Counted from the stretch's first letter, positions 28,517 through 45,084 are shown. The stretch is DNA of 64,000 nucleotides from Streptomyces parvus (GCF_014648875.1 NZ_BMRY01000001.1:913304-977303), one strand, 5' to 3'. Notes: generated by a model from the letters alone, not told the origin. Numbers and translations: made by a program.

Positions 28517-29242
28517 ATGCGCATATCCCGGCTCATGCCCGCTGTCGCCGCAGCAGCGGCCTGCGTCCTCTCGCTCTTCGCACCGTCCGCGACGGCCGCA
28601 CCCGCGCCGCCGCTCCAGGACGCCCCGCCGCCCACCACCCAGATCATCGGCGGCGGCTACGCCCAGAACGCGCCCTGGGCCGCCCGGCTCTTCTCGAACG
28701 GCAGAGAGACCTGTTCGGCGACGATCATCGCGCCGACCTGGATCCTCACCGCCAAGCACTGCGTCACGGGCGGCGGCCTGTCGTTCCGCATCGGCAGCCT
28801 CGACCAGCACAGCGGCGGCGTCGTCGCGAACGGCGTCCAGACCTACACCCACAGCTCGGACCTGGCGCTGGTGCGTCTGGACCGTTCCGTGCAGGCCACC
28901 TACTCCCGCCTCGGCTCGCCCGGCTCGGTGAGCGTCGGCCAGAGCGTCCAGGTCTGGGGCTGGGGCGCGACCTCGCAGTGCGGCTCGGAGGCGAACTGCC
29001 AGTCGCGCTACCTGAAGGTCGCCAACGTGACGGTCAGCGGCGGCTGCGGTGACGCGTACGGCGGCTCGGCGATCTGCGCCCGCCGCGGCAACGGCATCAC
29101 CGCCGGCGGCGACTCCGGCGGCCCGATGACCGCCAACGGCATCCAGGTCGGCGTCGCCTCCACCAGCGACCGCCAGACCACGACCGCGTACACGAACGTC
29201 ACCGCGTACCGGTCCTGGATCCAGTCGATCGCGGGCGTCTGA
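28517..29242 (+). CDS. secreted chymotrypsin-fold (S1) serine protease
   Basis: 241 aa. The signal peptide (MRISRLMPAVAAAAACVLSL) ends near AAPA. A propeptide precedes the mature IIGGGYAQ N-terminus (~43-50). The catalytic triad is His81 (TAKHC), Asp115 (SSDLALVRL) and Ser200 (GGDSGGP). Several Cys can form disulfides. The residue six before the catalytic Ser, Asp in trypsin, is Ile194 here, so trypsin-like Lys/Arg preference is doubtful. ATG 28517 follows GAGG. A palindrome lies upstream and a terminator follows at 29312-29354. Confidence 0.88.
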   Translation: MRISRLMPAVAAAAACVLSLFAPSATAAPAPPLQDAPPPTTQIIGGGYAQNAPWAARLFSNGRETCSATIIAPTWILTAKHCVTGGGLSFRIGSLDQHSGGVVANGVQTYTHSSDLALVRLDRSVQATYSRLGSPGSVSVGQSVQVWGWGATSQCGSEANCQSRYLKVANVTVSGGCGDAYGGSAICARRGNGITAGGDSGGPMTANGIQVGVASTSDRQTTTAYTNVTAYRSWIQSIAGV

Positions 29243-29311
29243 GCCGGACACGGCCTGAACGCCCCACCCGGGACGACGGGCACCTGACCGGTCCGCCGTC
29301 CCCCTGAAACC

Positions 29312-29354
29312 GTAGGGCCCCCGTACCTCACCGCCCGAGGTACCGGGGCCCTAC
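29312..29354 (+). terminator. terminator after the protease gene
   Basis: 18-nt arms GTAGGGCCCCCGTACCTC and GAGGTACCGGGGCCCTAC with a single mismatch and a 7-nt loop, 70 nt past the stop codon. Confidence 0.7.
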
Positions 29355-29388
29355 AGCCATGCTCTGCCGGGGAACCCGTCCGTACGCC

Positions 29389-29426
29389 GAAGGGCCCCGC
29401 ACCTCTTCCGAGGTGCGGGGCCCTTC
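29389..29426. terminator. terminator after tuf
   Basis: A perfect 17-bp stem, GAAGGGCCCCGCACCTC and its complement, with the loop TTCC. It lies between convergent protease and tuf genes and its arm resembles the neighbouring hairpin and the one after rplA. It probably works in both directions. Confidence 0.75.
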
Positions 29427-29468
29427 TTGCAGCTCAGTGAGCCACCAGGTCCAAGGACCAAGCAGAAA

Positions 29469-30662
<1,194 letters not shown>

Positions 30663-30741
30663 TGGGGTCCTCCTGAGTGGTTCTGTACGCCTTGCTTCAT
30701 CGGCGCCAGGGTGATCTTTGCTGGGGTGCCGGGGCCGGGGG

Positions 30742-30773
30742 ACGCGGCACAGTGCTGACGCGCTGTGCCGCGT
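30742..30773 (-). promoter_or_regulatory. hairpin in the fusA-tuf spacer
   Basis: 11-bp perfect arms ACGCGGCACAG and CTGTGCCGCGT with a 10-nt loop, about 80 nt before tuf. Without a U tract on the minus strand it could be a processing or partial termination site that sets the tuf level. Confidence 0.5.
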
Positions 30774-30819
30774 GCCCACCGGGCTCCGGTGACAAGCCTA
30801 AAGCGTGAGCTCGGGAGAG

Positions 30820-32949
<2,130 letters not shown>

Positions 32950-32987
32950 AAGGCTCAGTCTTCTCTCGGTCTCGATGGGGGTAGCGA

Positions 32988-33458
32988 CTACCAGCGGTAG
33001 TGCGCGAAGGCCTTGTTGGACTCGGCCATCTTGTGGGTGTCCTCACGCTTCTTGACCGAAGCGCCGAGGCCGTTGGAGGCGTCGAGCAGTTCGTTCATGA
33101 GGCGCTCGGTCATGGTCTTCTCGCGGCGGGCGCGGGAGTAACCGACGAGCCAGCGCAGAGCGAGGGTGGAGGCGCGACCGGGCTTGACCTCGATCGGCAC
33201 CTGGTAGGTGGCGCCACCGACACGGCGGGACTTGACCTCGAGCGAGGGCTTGACGTTCTCAAGCGCGCGCTTCAGCGTGATGACCGGGTCGTTGCCGGTC
33301 TTCTCGCGGAGGCCTTCCATGGCGCCGTACACGATCCGCTCGGCGGTGGAACGCTTGCCGTCGAGCAGGATCTTGTTGATCAGCGAGGTGACAAGAGGAG
33401 AGCTGTAGACCGGGTCGATGATGACCGGGCGCTTCGGGGCGGGGCCCTTACGAGGCAT
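32988..33458 (-). CDS. rpsG: 30S ribosomal protein S7
   Basis: 156 aa. It is the head nucleator and contacts E-site t[49 protein letters not shown] and the C-terminal [20 protein letters not shown] are typical. It is two bases after rpsL. In E. coli S7 represses the str operon; no evidence for or against that here. Confidence 0.97.
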
Positions 33459-33460
33459 TC

Positions 33461-33832
33461 TTACTTCTCCTTCTTGGCGCCGTAGCGGCTGCGGGCCTGC
33501 TTGCGGTTCTTGACACCCTGGGTGTCGAGCGAACCGCGGATGATCTTGTAACGAACACCCGGCAGGTCCTTCACACGGCCACCACGCACGAGCACGATGG
33601 AGTGCTCCTGCAGGTTGTGTCCCTCACCCGGGATGTAGGCCGTGACCTCGATGCCGGAGGTCAGACGCACACGCGCGACCTTACGGAGGGCCGAGTTCGG
33701 CTTCTTCGGGGTGGTCGTGAACACACGCGTGCAGACACCGCGACGCTGGGGCGAACCCTCGAGCGCGGGCGTCTTGTTCTTCTCGACCTTGTCCTGCCGG
33801 CCCTTCCGGACCAGCTGCTGGATCGTAGGCAC
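33461..33832 (-). CDS. rpsL: 30S ribosomal protein S12
   Basis: 123 aa. It monitors decoding. The loops where streptomycin resistance arises are wild type: [15 protein letters not shown] (with Lys43) and [16 protein letters not shown] (with Lys88). GTG start at 33832 behind GGAGAAG. First gene of the str operon. The promoter candidate at 34029-34057 gives a leader of about 190 nt that carries the 25-nt element also found before rpsJ. Confidence 0.97.
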
Positions 33833-33881
33833 TACTTCTCCGGTTTCTGTGTGCCGTTCGTGAAACTAACCTGGAACATCG

Positions 33882-33906
33882 CCGACCCACGCGGTCGGGT
33901 GTGTCG
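33882..33906 (-). promoter_or_regulatory. rpsL leader element shared with rpsJ
   Basis: The 25-nt partner of 25310-25334, differing at one base. Hairpin CCGACC / GGTCGG, loop CACGC. It is 49 nt before the rpsL start and ~115 nt after the inferred transcription start. Confidence 0.6.
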
Positions 33907-34028
33907 AATACTGCGGACTCCCGCCCTGGGGGCAGAAGGGGCGCAGATTGCGGTGGCCACTGTGACGGACTCGCAGTACGGCTGAGGACACGCACACGAG
34001 CCCAGGCACACCCCAGGCACAAGGCTTG

Positions 34029-34057
34029 AGCGTACCTACCTCACGGAGCTGGGTCAA
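34029..34057 (-). promoter_or_regulatory. rpsL (str operon) promoter
   Basis: On the minus strand TTGACC (34057-34052), 17-nt spacer, TACGCT (34034-34029). Both boxes fit the HrdB-type consensus (TTGAC / TAnnnT). The transcription start would be near 34022. Confidence 0.65.
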
Positions 34058-34279
34058 AACAAATGCTGTCCACGCCCGCGGGGCGGGGCCGCCGACCACC
34101 GGCGACGGACCGGAACGCCTGGCCGCCGGCCGTCCAGGCGGTTGCCGGATCCCGGCAACCCGGCGGCGCGAACACAGCGTCTTTGCGCCCTGACCGCCCT
34201 GCCCCACTCTGCCGGACAATGCGGTCAGCCGACCAGACCGACCGGTCCCGGCGACCGGCCCGGCCCCAGGAGGTCCCAC

Positions 34280-34552
34280 GTGACAGCCGACCACCGTGAC
34301 CCCGTATCCCCGGCACCGAGCGCACTCGACACCGACGTCAGCCTGGCCGTCATCGAATACGGTGACGCCGCTTCCGCCTACGCCCCGGCCATGAGCACCC
34401 CCGGCCTGCCGCAGTCCGTCGTCGACGACTACGCGATCGTCGTGGACGTCCTGGCCCTCGCCCGCCGGGTCCCGCTGCCCGACGTGCCCCCTCTGCTGGC
34501 CGTGGGCACCCGGGCCCTGCTCCGGGTCCACCACGCCCTGCTGGGCCGGTAG
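34280..34552 (+). CDS. small conserved-looking protein of unknown function between rpsL and rpoC
   Basis: 90 aa. GTG start with CAGGAGG at ideal spacing; the frame upstream lies in the rpsL promoter region. The protein has an Asp/Pro-rich N-terminus, then DTDVSLAVIEYGDAASAYAP and a C-terminal helix-rich part (VVDVLALARRVPLPDVPPLLAVG, ALLRVHHALLG). There are no Cys residues and no membrane segment. I do not recognise it. It is transcribed divergently from rpsL and shares a terminator with rpoC. Confidence 0.65.
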   Translation: MTADHRDPVSPAPSALDTDVSLAVIEYGDAASAYAPAMSTPGLPQSVVDDYAIVVDVLALARRVPLPDVPPLLAVGTRALLRVHHALLGR

Positions 34553-34580
34553 AGAACGCCCCGGAGCCCGGGCACGGCAC

Positions 34581-34633
34581 AACGCCGGAGGGCGGCCACC
34601 CCGATACGTACGGGGTGACCGCCCTCCGGCGTT
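34581..34633. terminator. long terminator between the 90-aa gene and rpoC
   Basis: 22-nt arms (34581-34602 and 34612-34633) beginning AACGCCGGAGGGCGG pair with one mismatch around a 9-nt loop. It closes both convergent units and is the longest stem in the window. Confidence 0.75.
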
Positions 34634-34651
34634 CAAGCGGCAACCGCTCGC

Positions 34652-38551
<3,900 letters not shown>

Positions 38552-38612
38552 TTGTCGTCAATCCCTCTTTCGGGGTCTCGTCTCAATCAATGGTCTGAAC
38601 GGGTCCGGGGAG

Positions 38613-38643
38613 GGCCGGCCGCCTCGGGGTGAGGCGGCCGGCC
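38613..38643 (-). promoter_or_regulatory. hairpin between rpoB and rpoC
   Basis: 13-bp perfect arms GGCCGGCCGCCTC and GAGGCGGCCGGCC with a 5-nt loop, just past the rpoB stop. No U tract, so partial termination or RNA processing is more likely than complete termination. Confidence 0.55.
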
Positions 38644-38649
38644 GGCCCG

Positions 38650-41600
38650 TCAGACCTCTTCGACGCTGCTCGGCTCGCGCCGGGACAGGTCGATACCGAG
38701 TTCCTCCGCCGCGCGGAAGACGTCCTCGTCCGTGTCGCGCATCTCGATGGACATGCCGTCCGAGGACAGCACCTCCACGTTGAGGCAGAGCGACTGCATT
38801 TCCTTGATGAGCACCTTGAAGGACTCGGGAATGCCGGGCTCGGGGATGTTCTCGCCCTTGACGATGGCCTCGTAGACCTTCACGCGGCCGGTCACGTCGT
38901 CGGACTTGATCGTCAGGAGCTCCTGGAGGGCGTACGCGGCGCCGTAAGCCTCAAGGGCCCACACCTCCATCTCACCGAAGCGCTGACCACCGAACTGCGC
39001 CTTACCACCCAGCGGCTGCTGCGTGATCATGGAGTACGGGCCGGTCGAACGCGCGTGGAGCTTGTCGTCGACCAGGTGGTGCAGCTTGAGGATGTACATG
39101 AACCCGACCGAGACCGGGTCCGGGAACGGCTCGCCGGAGCGGCCGTCGAACAGCTGGGCCTTGCCGGAGGGCTGAACCAGGCGGTCGCCGTCGCGGTTGG
39201 GGATCGTGGCCTCGAAGAGACCGGAGATCTCGTCCTCGCGCGCACCGTCGAAGACGGGCGTGGCGACGTTGGTGCCGGGGGCGACCTGGTCGGCGCCGAT
39301 GGCCTGCAGGCGCTTGGCCCACTCGTCACCGAGGCCGGAGACGTCCCAGCCGCGGCTGGCGAGCCAGCCGAGGTGGATCTCCAGGACCTGTCCCGGGTTC
39401 ATTCGGGACGGGACACCCAGCGGGTTGAGGATGATGTCGACCGGGGTGCCGTCCTCCAGGAACGGCATGTCCTCGATCGGCAGGATCTTGGAGATGACGC
39501 CCTTGTTGCCGTGACGGCCGGCGAGCTTGTCACCGTCGGTGATCTTGCGCTTCTGCGCGACGTAGACGCGGACCAGCTGGTTCACGCCCGGCGGCAGCTC
39601 GTCGCCCTCTTCGCGGTCGAAGACGCGGACGCCGATGACCTTGCCGATCTCACCGTGCGGCACCTTCAGCGAGGTGTCGCGCACCTCGCGCGCCTTCTCA
39701 CCGAAGATCGCGCGGAGCAGGCGCTCCTCGGGGGTCAGCTCGGTCTCACCCTTGGGCGTGACCTTGCCGACGAGGATGTCACCGGCGACGACCTCGGCAC
39801 CGATCCGGATGATGCCGCGCTCGTCGAGGTCGGCGAGGACCTCTTCGGAGACGTTCGGGATGTCCCGGGTGATCTCCTCGGGGCCGAGCTTGGTGTCACG
39901 GGCGTCGACCTCGTGCTCCTCGATGTGGATCGAGGAGAGGACGTCGTCCTGCACGAGGCGCTGCGACAGGATGATCGCGTCCTCGTAGTTGTGACCCTCC
40001 CACGGCATGAACGCCACGAGCAGGTTCTTGCCGAGGGCCATCTCACCGTTCTCGGTGGCCGGTCCGTCGGCGAGCACCTGGTCGGCGATGATCCGGTCGC
40101 CCTCGGAGACGACGACCTTCTGGTTGACCGAGGTGCCCTGGTTGGAGCGCATGAACTTGGCGATGCGGTACGTGGTGTACGTACCGTCGTCGTTCGTGAC
40201 GGTGATGTAGTCCGCGGAGACCTCCTGGACCACACCGTCCTTCTCGGCCTTGAGGACGTCGCCGGCGTCGGTGGCGCAGCGGTACTCCATGCCGGTGCCG
40301 ACGAGCGGGGCCTCCGACTTAATCAGCGGCACCGCCTGACGCATCATGTTCGCGCCCATGAGGGCACGGTTGGCGTCGTCGTGCTCCAGGAAGGGGATCA
40401 TCGCGGTGGCGACGGACACCATCTGGCGCGGCGAGACGTCCATGTAGTCGACCTCGGACGCGGGGACGTAGTCGACCTCTCCCCCGCGGCGGCGGACCAG
40501 GACGCGCGGCTCGGTGAAGCGCAGCTCGTCGTTGAGGGTCGCGTTCGCCTGGGCGATGACGAAGCGGTCCTCCTCGTCGGCGGTGATGTAGTCGACGTCG
40601 TCGGTGACCTGGCCGTCGACGACCTTGCGGTACGGCGTCTCGATGAAGCCGAACGCGTTGACGCGGCCGTACGAGGCGAGCGAACCGATCAGACCGATGT
40701 TCGGGCCTTCGGGGGTCTCGATCGGGCACATGCGTCCGTAGTGGGACGGGTGCACGTCTCGGACCTCGAAGCCGGCCCGCTCACGGGAGAGACCACCCGG
40801 GCCAAGAGCCGACAGACGGCGCTTGTGGGTGAGACCCGACAGCGGGTTGTTCTGGTCCATGAACTGCGACAGCTGGCTGGTGCCGAAGAACTCCTTGATG
40901 GAGGCGACGACCGGCCGGATGTTGATCAGGGTCTGCGGCGTGATCGCCTCGACGTCCTGGGTGGTCATGCGCTCGCGCACGACGCGCTCCATCCGCGCCA
41001 GGCCCGTACGGACCTGGTTCTGGATGAGCTCGCCGACGTTGCGCAGACGACGGTTGCCGAAGTGGTCGATGTCGTCGGTCTCAACGACGATCTCCCGGCC
41101 GGACTCGCCGATCGTCTCGGTCTCACCGGCGTGCAGCTTGACCAGGTACTTGATGGTCGCGATGACGTCGTCGGTGGTGAGCACCCCGGCGTCCAGCGGC
41201 TCATCGGCGCCGAGCTTCTTGTTCACCTTGTAGCGGCCGACCTTCGCGAGGTCGTAGCGCTTCGGGTTGAAGTAGAGGTTCTCGAGCAGCGTCTGAGCGG
41301 CCTCGCGGGTCGGCGGCTCGCCCGGACGCAGCTTGCGGTAGATGTCGAGCAGTGCGTCGTCCTGGCCCTGGGTGTGGTCCTTCTCCAGGGTGGCGCGCAT
41401 GGACTCGTACTCGCCGAACTCCTCGAGGATCTGCTCGGTGGTCCAGCCGAGAGCCTTCAGGAGGACGGTGACGGACTGCTTGCGCTTGCGGTCGATACGG
41501 ACACCGACCATGTCGCGCTTGTCGATCTCCATCTCCAGCCAGGCACCCCGGGAGGGGATGATCTTGGCGGAGAAGATGTCCTTGTCGGACGTCTTGTCGA

Positions 41601-42135
41601 TGGAGGAGTCGAAGTAGACACCCGGCGAGCGGACCAGCTGCGACACGACGACACGCTCGGTGCCGTTGATGACGAAGGTGCCCTTGTTGGTCATGAGCGG
41701 GAAGTCGCCCATGAAGACCGTCTGGGACTTGATCTCGCCGGTCTCGTTGTTGGTGAACTCGGCCGTGACGAAGAGCGGCGCGGCGAACGTGAAGTCGCGC
41801 TCCTTGCACTCGTCGATCGAGTTCTTCGGGGGCTCGAAGCGGTGGTCGCGGAACGTAAGCGACATCGACCCGGAGAAGTCCTCGATCGGAGAGATCTCCT
41901 CGAAGATCTCCTCGAGGCCGGACTTGGTGGGGACGTCTTGTCCACTGTCCAGAGCAGCCTCGACGCGAGCCTTCCAGGCGGCGTTGCCGAGGAGCCAGTC
42001 AAAGCTCTCGGTCTGCAGCGCGAGGAGGTTCGGAACCTCGAGGGGCTCCTTGATCTTTGCAAAAGAGATGCGCAGCGGGGCGGTGCTGGCACCGTTGTTC
42101 GTATTCGCGGTCGAGGCGTTGCGCGAGGCGGCCAA
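38650..42135 (-). CDS. rpoB: RNA polymerase beta subunit
   Basis: 1,161 aa. A GTG at 42165 is in frame, but the TTG at 42135 is preferred: it has AAGGA in front and gives [21 protein letters not shown], the Streptomyces N-terminus and length. The rifampicin pocket is wild type: [32 protein letters not shown]. The active-site Lys/His regions ([24 protein letters not shown], [12 protein letters not shown]) are intact. Transcribed from a good promoter at 42318-42346. Confidence 0.97.
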   Translation of the reverse strand: MAASRNASTANTNNGASTAPLRISFAKIKEPLEVPNLLALQTESFDWLLGNAAWKARVEAALDSGQDVPTKSGLEEIFEEISPIEDFSGSMSLTFRDHRFEPPKNSIDECKERDFTFAAPLFVTAEFTNNETGEIKSQTVFMGDFPLMTNKGTFVINGTERVVVSQLVRSPGVYFDSSIDKTSDKDIFSAKIIPSRGAWLEMEIDKRDMVGVRIDRKRKQSVTVLLKALGWTTEQILEEFGEYESMRATLEKDHTQGQDDALLDIYRKLRPGEPPTREAAQTLLENLYFNPKRYDLAKVGRYKVNKKLGADEPLDAGVLTTDDVIATIKYLVKLHAGETETIGESGREIVVETDDIDHFGNRRLRNVGELIQNQVRTGLARMERVVRERMTTQDVEAITPQTLINIRPVVASIKEFFGTSQLSQFMDQNNPLSGLTHKRRLSALGPGGLSRERAGFEVRDVHPSHYGRMCPIETPEGPNIGLIGSLASYGRVNAFGFIETPYRKVVDGQVTDDVDYITADEEDRFVIAQANATLNDELRFTEPRVLVRRRGGEVDYVPASEVDYMDVSPRQMVSVATAMIPFLEHDDANRALMGANMMRQAVPLIKSEAPLVGTGMEYRCATDAGDVLKAEKDGVVQEVSADYITVTNDDGTYTTYRIAKFMRSNQGTSVNQKVVVSEGDRIIADQVLADGPATENGEMALGKNLLVAFMPWEGHNYEDAIILSQRLVQDDVLSSIHIEEHEVDARDTKLGPEEITRDIPNVSEEVLADLDERGIIRIGAEVVAGDILVGKVTPKGETELTPEERLLRAIFGEKAREVRDTSLKVPHGEIGKVIGVRVFDREEGDELPPGVNQLVRVYVAQKRKITDGDKLAGRHGNKGVISKILPIEDMPFLEDGTPVDIILNPLGVPSRMNPGQVLEIHLGWLASRGWDVSGLGDEWAKRLQAIGADQVAPGTNVATPVFDGAREDEISGLFEATIPNRDGDRLVQPSGKAQLFDGRSGEPFPDPVSVGFMYILKLHHLVDDKLHARSTGPYSMITQQPLGGKAQFGGQRFGEMEVWALEAYGAAYALQELLTIKSDDVTGRVKVYEAIVKGENIPEPGIPESFKVLIKEMQSLCLNVEVLSSDGMSIEMRDTDEDVFRAAEELGIDLSRREPSSVEEV

Positions 42136-42317
42136 GAGGGGGTCCTTCCGAGGGCTCGGACTCACTACGCGCGTACCGGTCCCACTCTGGACACAAAGAC
42201 AGGCCGTTCCGAATCGGTCGTAAACGACCAGGTCGGAGGGGGTCGGTCATCGGTGCTTCAGCGTGGGCATGCCCCTGGTGACGGGCAGGAGGCAGCTAAC
42301 AGGCAGCGCAAAGGGTC

Positions 42318-42346
42318 AGTGTAGCCAAGTGGCACACTGATGTCCA
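42318..42346 (-). promoter_or_regulatory. rpoBC promoter
   Basis: TGGACA (42346-42341) and TACACT (42323-42318) on the minus strand with a 17-nt spacer, an excellent HrdB-type promoter. Transcription would start near 42311, giving a leader of about 175 nt. Confidence 0.75.
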
Positions 42347-42673
42347 GTCGGGGTTCTCAGAGACCCACGTTGCTCGCAACAGCTGTTCTCAACACCTATG
42401 TCTTGCCCTCGCGCGGGGTGCGCGCTTCTTTACTTCCCTCTTCACTCTCGATCCATGCCTCGGATACGGATCGAAGTGATGACGCGTCCTGAGAATTGCG
42501 CGCCGCGTCCGGTTCGTCAAGGCCCGCCGGTCCGATCGGACCCGCCAGGAGCCTTCACCGGCCACCCCCGGGAACCCCGCGGGACGCCCCGGAGGGGTCT
42601 GCGGGAGGCGCACGGCGAAGATCACCCTACTCGTCGTCGGCGGAAGAGCAAGGCACCCGCCCCGGGCACGCCG

Positions 42674-42705
42674 AAGGGCGACCACCCGGATGGGTGATCG
42701 CCCTT
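42674..42705 (-). terminator. terminator/attenuator after rplL
   Basis: 14-bp arms AAGGGCGACCACCC and GGGTGATCGCCCTT (one G-U type mismatch), loop GGAT, 48 nt past the rplL stop. In many bacteria an attenuator at this place lowers rpoBC relative to rplJL; a similar role is inferred. Confidence 0.65.
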
Positions 42706-42753
42706 GGCGCGGGCACCTGACGTGCCCAGGGAGTCCCGAGGACTCCCGAGGTG

Positions 42754-43137
42754 TTACTTGACCTCGACGGAAGCGCCGGCGGCCTTGAGGGACTCGGCAG
42801 CCTTGTCCGCGGCCTCCTTGGCGACCTTCTCGAGGACCGGCTTCGGGGTGCCGTCGACGAGGTCCTTGGCCTCCTTCAGACCCAGCGAGGTCAGCTCACG
42901 CACGACCTTGATGACCTGGATCTTCTTCTCGCCGGCGCCGGTGAGGATGACGTCGAACTCGTCCTTCTCCTCGACGGCCTCGGCAGCGGCGCCCGGGCCG
43001 GCCGGACCGGCGACGGCGACGGCCGCAGCGGCGGTGACGTCGAACTTCTCCTCGAAGGCCTTCACGAACTCGGAGAGCTCGATGAGGGTCATCTCTTCGA
43101 ACTGCGCGAGCAGGTCGTCCTGGGACAGCTTCGCCAT
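42754..43137 (-). CDS. rplL: 50S ribosomal protein L7/L12
   Basis: 127 aa. N-terminal dimerisation helix pair ([24 protein letters not shown]), an Ala/Val/Pro hinge ([18 protein letters not shown]) and the C-terminal factor-binding domain ([35 protein letters not shown]) are intact. It is the stalk protein; four or six copies bind L10. It lies 84 nt after rplJ. Confidence 0.97.
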   Translation of the reverse strand: MAKLSQDDLLAQFEEMTLIELSEFVKAFEEKFDVTAAAAVAVAGPAGPGAAAEAVEEKDEFDVILTGAGEKKIQVIKVVRELTSLGLKEAKDLVDGTPKPVLEKVAKEAADKAAESLKAAGASVEVK

Positions 43138-43221
43138 GACAGGCGTCCTTCCACTATTCGGCAGGTGCCGGATGTATATGTCGGCGGGCGTACGTGGAGC
43201 CCGCTGGACCGCTGAGCGTGA

Positions 43222-43779
43222 TTACTCGGCGGCCTCGGCGGGAGCCGGAGTACCGGCACCGCCCTGCTCTTCCTTCTTGGCGCGAAGAGCTTCCGCGGTG
43301 CGGACGAACTTGGAGGGCAGGGCCTGGAAGACCTGCGCCGCCTGCGTCTGCTTGCCCTTGAAAGCACCGGCCAGCTTGGAGAGCAGAACCTCGCGGGACT
43401 CGAGGTCCGCGAGCTTCTTGATCTCATCGGCGGACAGCGCCTTACCGTCAAGGACACCGCCCTTGATGATGAGGTTGGGGTTGTCCTTGGCGAAGTCACG
43501 AAGACCCTTCGCCGACTCCACCGGGTCACCGGTGACGAAGGCAACCGCCGTCGGACCCGAGAACAGGTCGTCCAGCGCGTCGATCCCGGCCTCGTTGGCC
43601 GCAATCTTGGTCAGCGTGTTCTTCACCACGGCGTACTGGGCGTTCTCACCGAGCGAACGGCGCAGCTCCTTGAGCTGTGCCACGGTGAGACCCCGGTACT
43701 CGGTCAGCACGGCGGCGTTCGAGCTGCGGAACTGGTCCGTCAGCTCGGCTACCGCGGCAGCCTTGTCGGGCCTTGCCAT
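43222..43779 (-). CDS. rplJ: 50S ribosomal protein L10
   Basis: 185 aa. It anchors the L7/L12 stalk and, with L12, usually represses its own mRNA. The start [17 protein letters not shown] (ATG 43779) has GGAGG in front. [34 protein letters not shown] and the C-terminal helix ([19 protein letters not shown]) that binds L12 are present. The frame is open upstream only in the leader. A hairpin (43840-43861) lies in that leader. Confidence 0.96.
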   Translation of the reverse strand: MARPDKAAAVAELTDQFRSSNAAVLTEYRGLTVAQLKELRRSLGENAQYAVVKNTLTKIAANEAGIDALDDLFSGPTAVAFVTGDPVESAKGLRDFAKDNPNLIIKGGVLDGKALSADEIKKLADLESREVLLSKLAGAFKGKQTQAAQVFQALPSKFVRTAEALRAKKEEQGGAGTPAPAEAAE

Positions 43780-43921
43780 GAGCGTCGGCCTCCTTCCGGG
43801 TGATGAGGACCGCTCAGAAGGGGCCGGGAAAGACGAAACGCCCCAGCACAAGTGCCAGGGCGCAGCTCGACCGAACAGAGTCCGGGAGCGATTCCACAGT
43901 CACCTGCGCAGGTCGTCCGAT
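43780..43921 (-). promoter_or_regulatory. rplJ leader (L10-leader candidate)
   Basis: The region before rplJ holds a 10-bp hairpin with two wobble pairs, GCCCCAGCAC / GTGCCAGGGC at 43840-43861, and a purine-rich segment after it. Position and shape suit the L10 autoregulatory leader of rplJL operons. I have not been able to fold or align it, so this is inference. Extent is approximate. Confidence 0.4.
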
Positions 43922-44052
43922 CTAGCGGAACCTTCGGTCACCGTCCTCTTTCGAGACACAGCGACGACCAGCGGTCTTTGGCTTCCTGGTGAGAGTACGC
44001 GACCGGACGGGCGACGGGCAAATCCGTCCCTGTTCGTCCCGTGGAACAGGTG

Positions 44053-44958
44053 TCAGGAGGCGCCACCCGGGGTAGCGCCCTGCTTCAGCAGCTCCTTGAA
44101 GTCCACGGTGTCCGAGGCCTCCGGCTTCTCCGAGGGGACCTCGGTGCCGTAGTCGCTGTAGAAGAGCGTCGAGTTGAGCGTGCCGGTCTTCATCTCGGCG
44201 CGCTCGGTCTTCTTCACCAGCAGGTCGTTCTCGTCGACCCAGATGTCGACGGTCTGGGTGGTCACCCCGGCCAGCGCAAGCTGCTCCTTGAAGGCAGCCA
44301 GCTGCTTCGCGTCCAGGCTGCTGTTCTTCGCGGTCAGCTCGGCCACGTCGACCGTGCCGGAGTAGTGCGTCGCGGAGACCCCGCGGACGTCCTCCTGGCC
44401 GACCTTCTTGACGTCGCCGGAGGCCAGAAGCGCCTTCACACCCTCCTCGGGCGTGCTGTTCTGGATCTGGTCCTGCATGACGTCGCCGGAGGCCCCGCCC
44501 AGTTCGGCGAGGTCCTTGTAGGAATAGCGGATCCAGTTCTTGCCGCCGGTGTTGGCCGCCATGCCGGCGCCCGCGTTGGCGTAGTACTCGTCCTTGAAGT
44601 AGCGCGCCTCGACCGATCCGTCGCCGCCGGCCTTCTTGAGGGCCTCGCCCATGGTGCCGCCCGTGTACGTGACGGTGATCGCGCCCGAGAGACCGTCGGC
44701 CCAGCCGATGACCCCGGACTGCTTCATGGACATCGTGCTGCCCATCTCGGTGGTGCCCTCGACCTTCGCGGACTGGGCGCCGCCGGTCTTCTGCTGCACC
44801 TGCTTCAGCGCGGCCACGGGGCTCGCCTTGGCGACGGCGTCCGCCTTGCCCTTCCCGGAGCCGCCGGCGCTGTCGGAGCCACTGCAGGCCGCCATCGACG
44901 TCAGTGCCGCCGCGGCGGCGACAGCCGTACCCATGCGTCGTGCCGTGCTCGTCCTCAT
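44053..44958 (-). CDS. lipoprotein of LppX/LprG-like type
   Basis: 301 aa. Signal peptide (RTSTARRMGTAVAAAAALTS) with lipobox MAAC; lipidated Cys near residue 25. The mature part is Lys/Gly-rich at first and then Asp/Thr-rich beta-strand sequence (SAKVEGTTEMGSTMSMKQSG, GGDGSVEARYFKDEYYANAG), similar to the fold of lipid-carrier lipoproteins in actinobacteria. Such proteins bind lipids or glycolipids outside the membrane. Ligand unknown. It stands between rplA and rplJ, co-directional but with gaps on both sides. ATG 44958 chosen because it begins the signal peptide. Confidence 0.75.
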   Translation of the reverse strand: MRTSTARRMGTAVAAAAALTSMAACSGSDSAGGSGKGKADAVAKASPVAALKQVQQKTGGAQSAKVEGTTEMGSTMSMKQSGVIGWADGLSGAITVTYTGGTMGEALKKAGGDGSVEARYFKDEYYANAGAGMAANTGGKNWIRYSYKDLAELGGASGDVMQDQIQNSTPEEGVKALLASGDVKKVGQEDVRGVSATHYSGTVDVAELTAKNSSLDAKQLAAFKEQLALAGVTTQTVDIWVDENDLLVKKTERAEMKTGTLNSTLFYSDYGTEVPSEKPEASDTVDFKELLKQGATPGGAS

Positions 44959-45049
44959 GGTGTCGGTCCACCCCTCGTATCGTCCGTCGTCCCCAGCAGC
45001 CCACAGTGGCACAGGGCACTGACAGGCGTGGGGCCTTACGGATACGAGG

Positions 45050-45084
45050 ACGGGCCCCGCACCTCGAAAGGTTGCGGGGCCCGT
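45050..45084 (-). terminator. terminator after rplA
   Basis: ACGGGCCCCGCACCT (45050-45064) pairs with AGGTTGCGGGGCCCGT (45069-45084) with a one-base bulge and a tetraloop. The GGGCCCCGCACCT arm is nearly the same as that of the tuf terminator. Confidence 0.65.

Larger units (their letters stand above)
33833..34279. promoter_or_regulatory. rpsL leader and upstream region
   Basis: 447 bases without a gene. The rpsL-proximal 190 nt form its leader (shared element at 33882-33906) and the rpsL promoter at 34029-34057. Between there and the divergent small gene at 34280, GC-rich DNA shows nothing I can name. Confidence 0.5.
42136..42753 (-). promoter_or_regulatory. rplL-rpoB intergenic region
   Basis: 618 bases without a gene, the largest gap in the window. 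It holds a hairpin after rplL (42674-42705), two short palindromes, GTTGC-TC-GCAAC (42369-42380) and AACAGCTGTT (42378-42387), and the rpoB promoter (42318-42346) with a ~175-nt leader. The middle (42390-42670) shows no assigned element. Confidence 0.6.

Noticed and set aside
33461..33832. Streptomycin-resistance change in S12
   Set aside because: Lys43 and Lys88 loops are wild type.
40823..40900. Rifampicin-resistance change in RpoB
   Set aside because: The pocket sequence around FMDQNN, LTHKRR and SALGPGG is wild type.
38629..42324. 1,231-codon open frame on the plus strand
   Set aside because: Antisense shadow of rpoB for the same reason.
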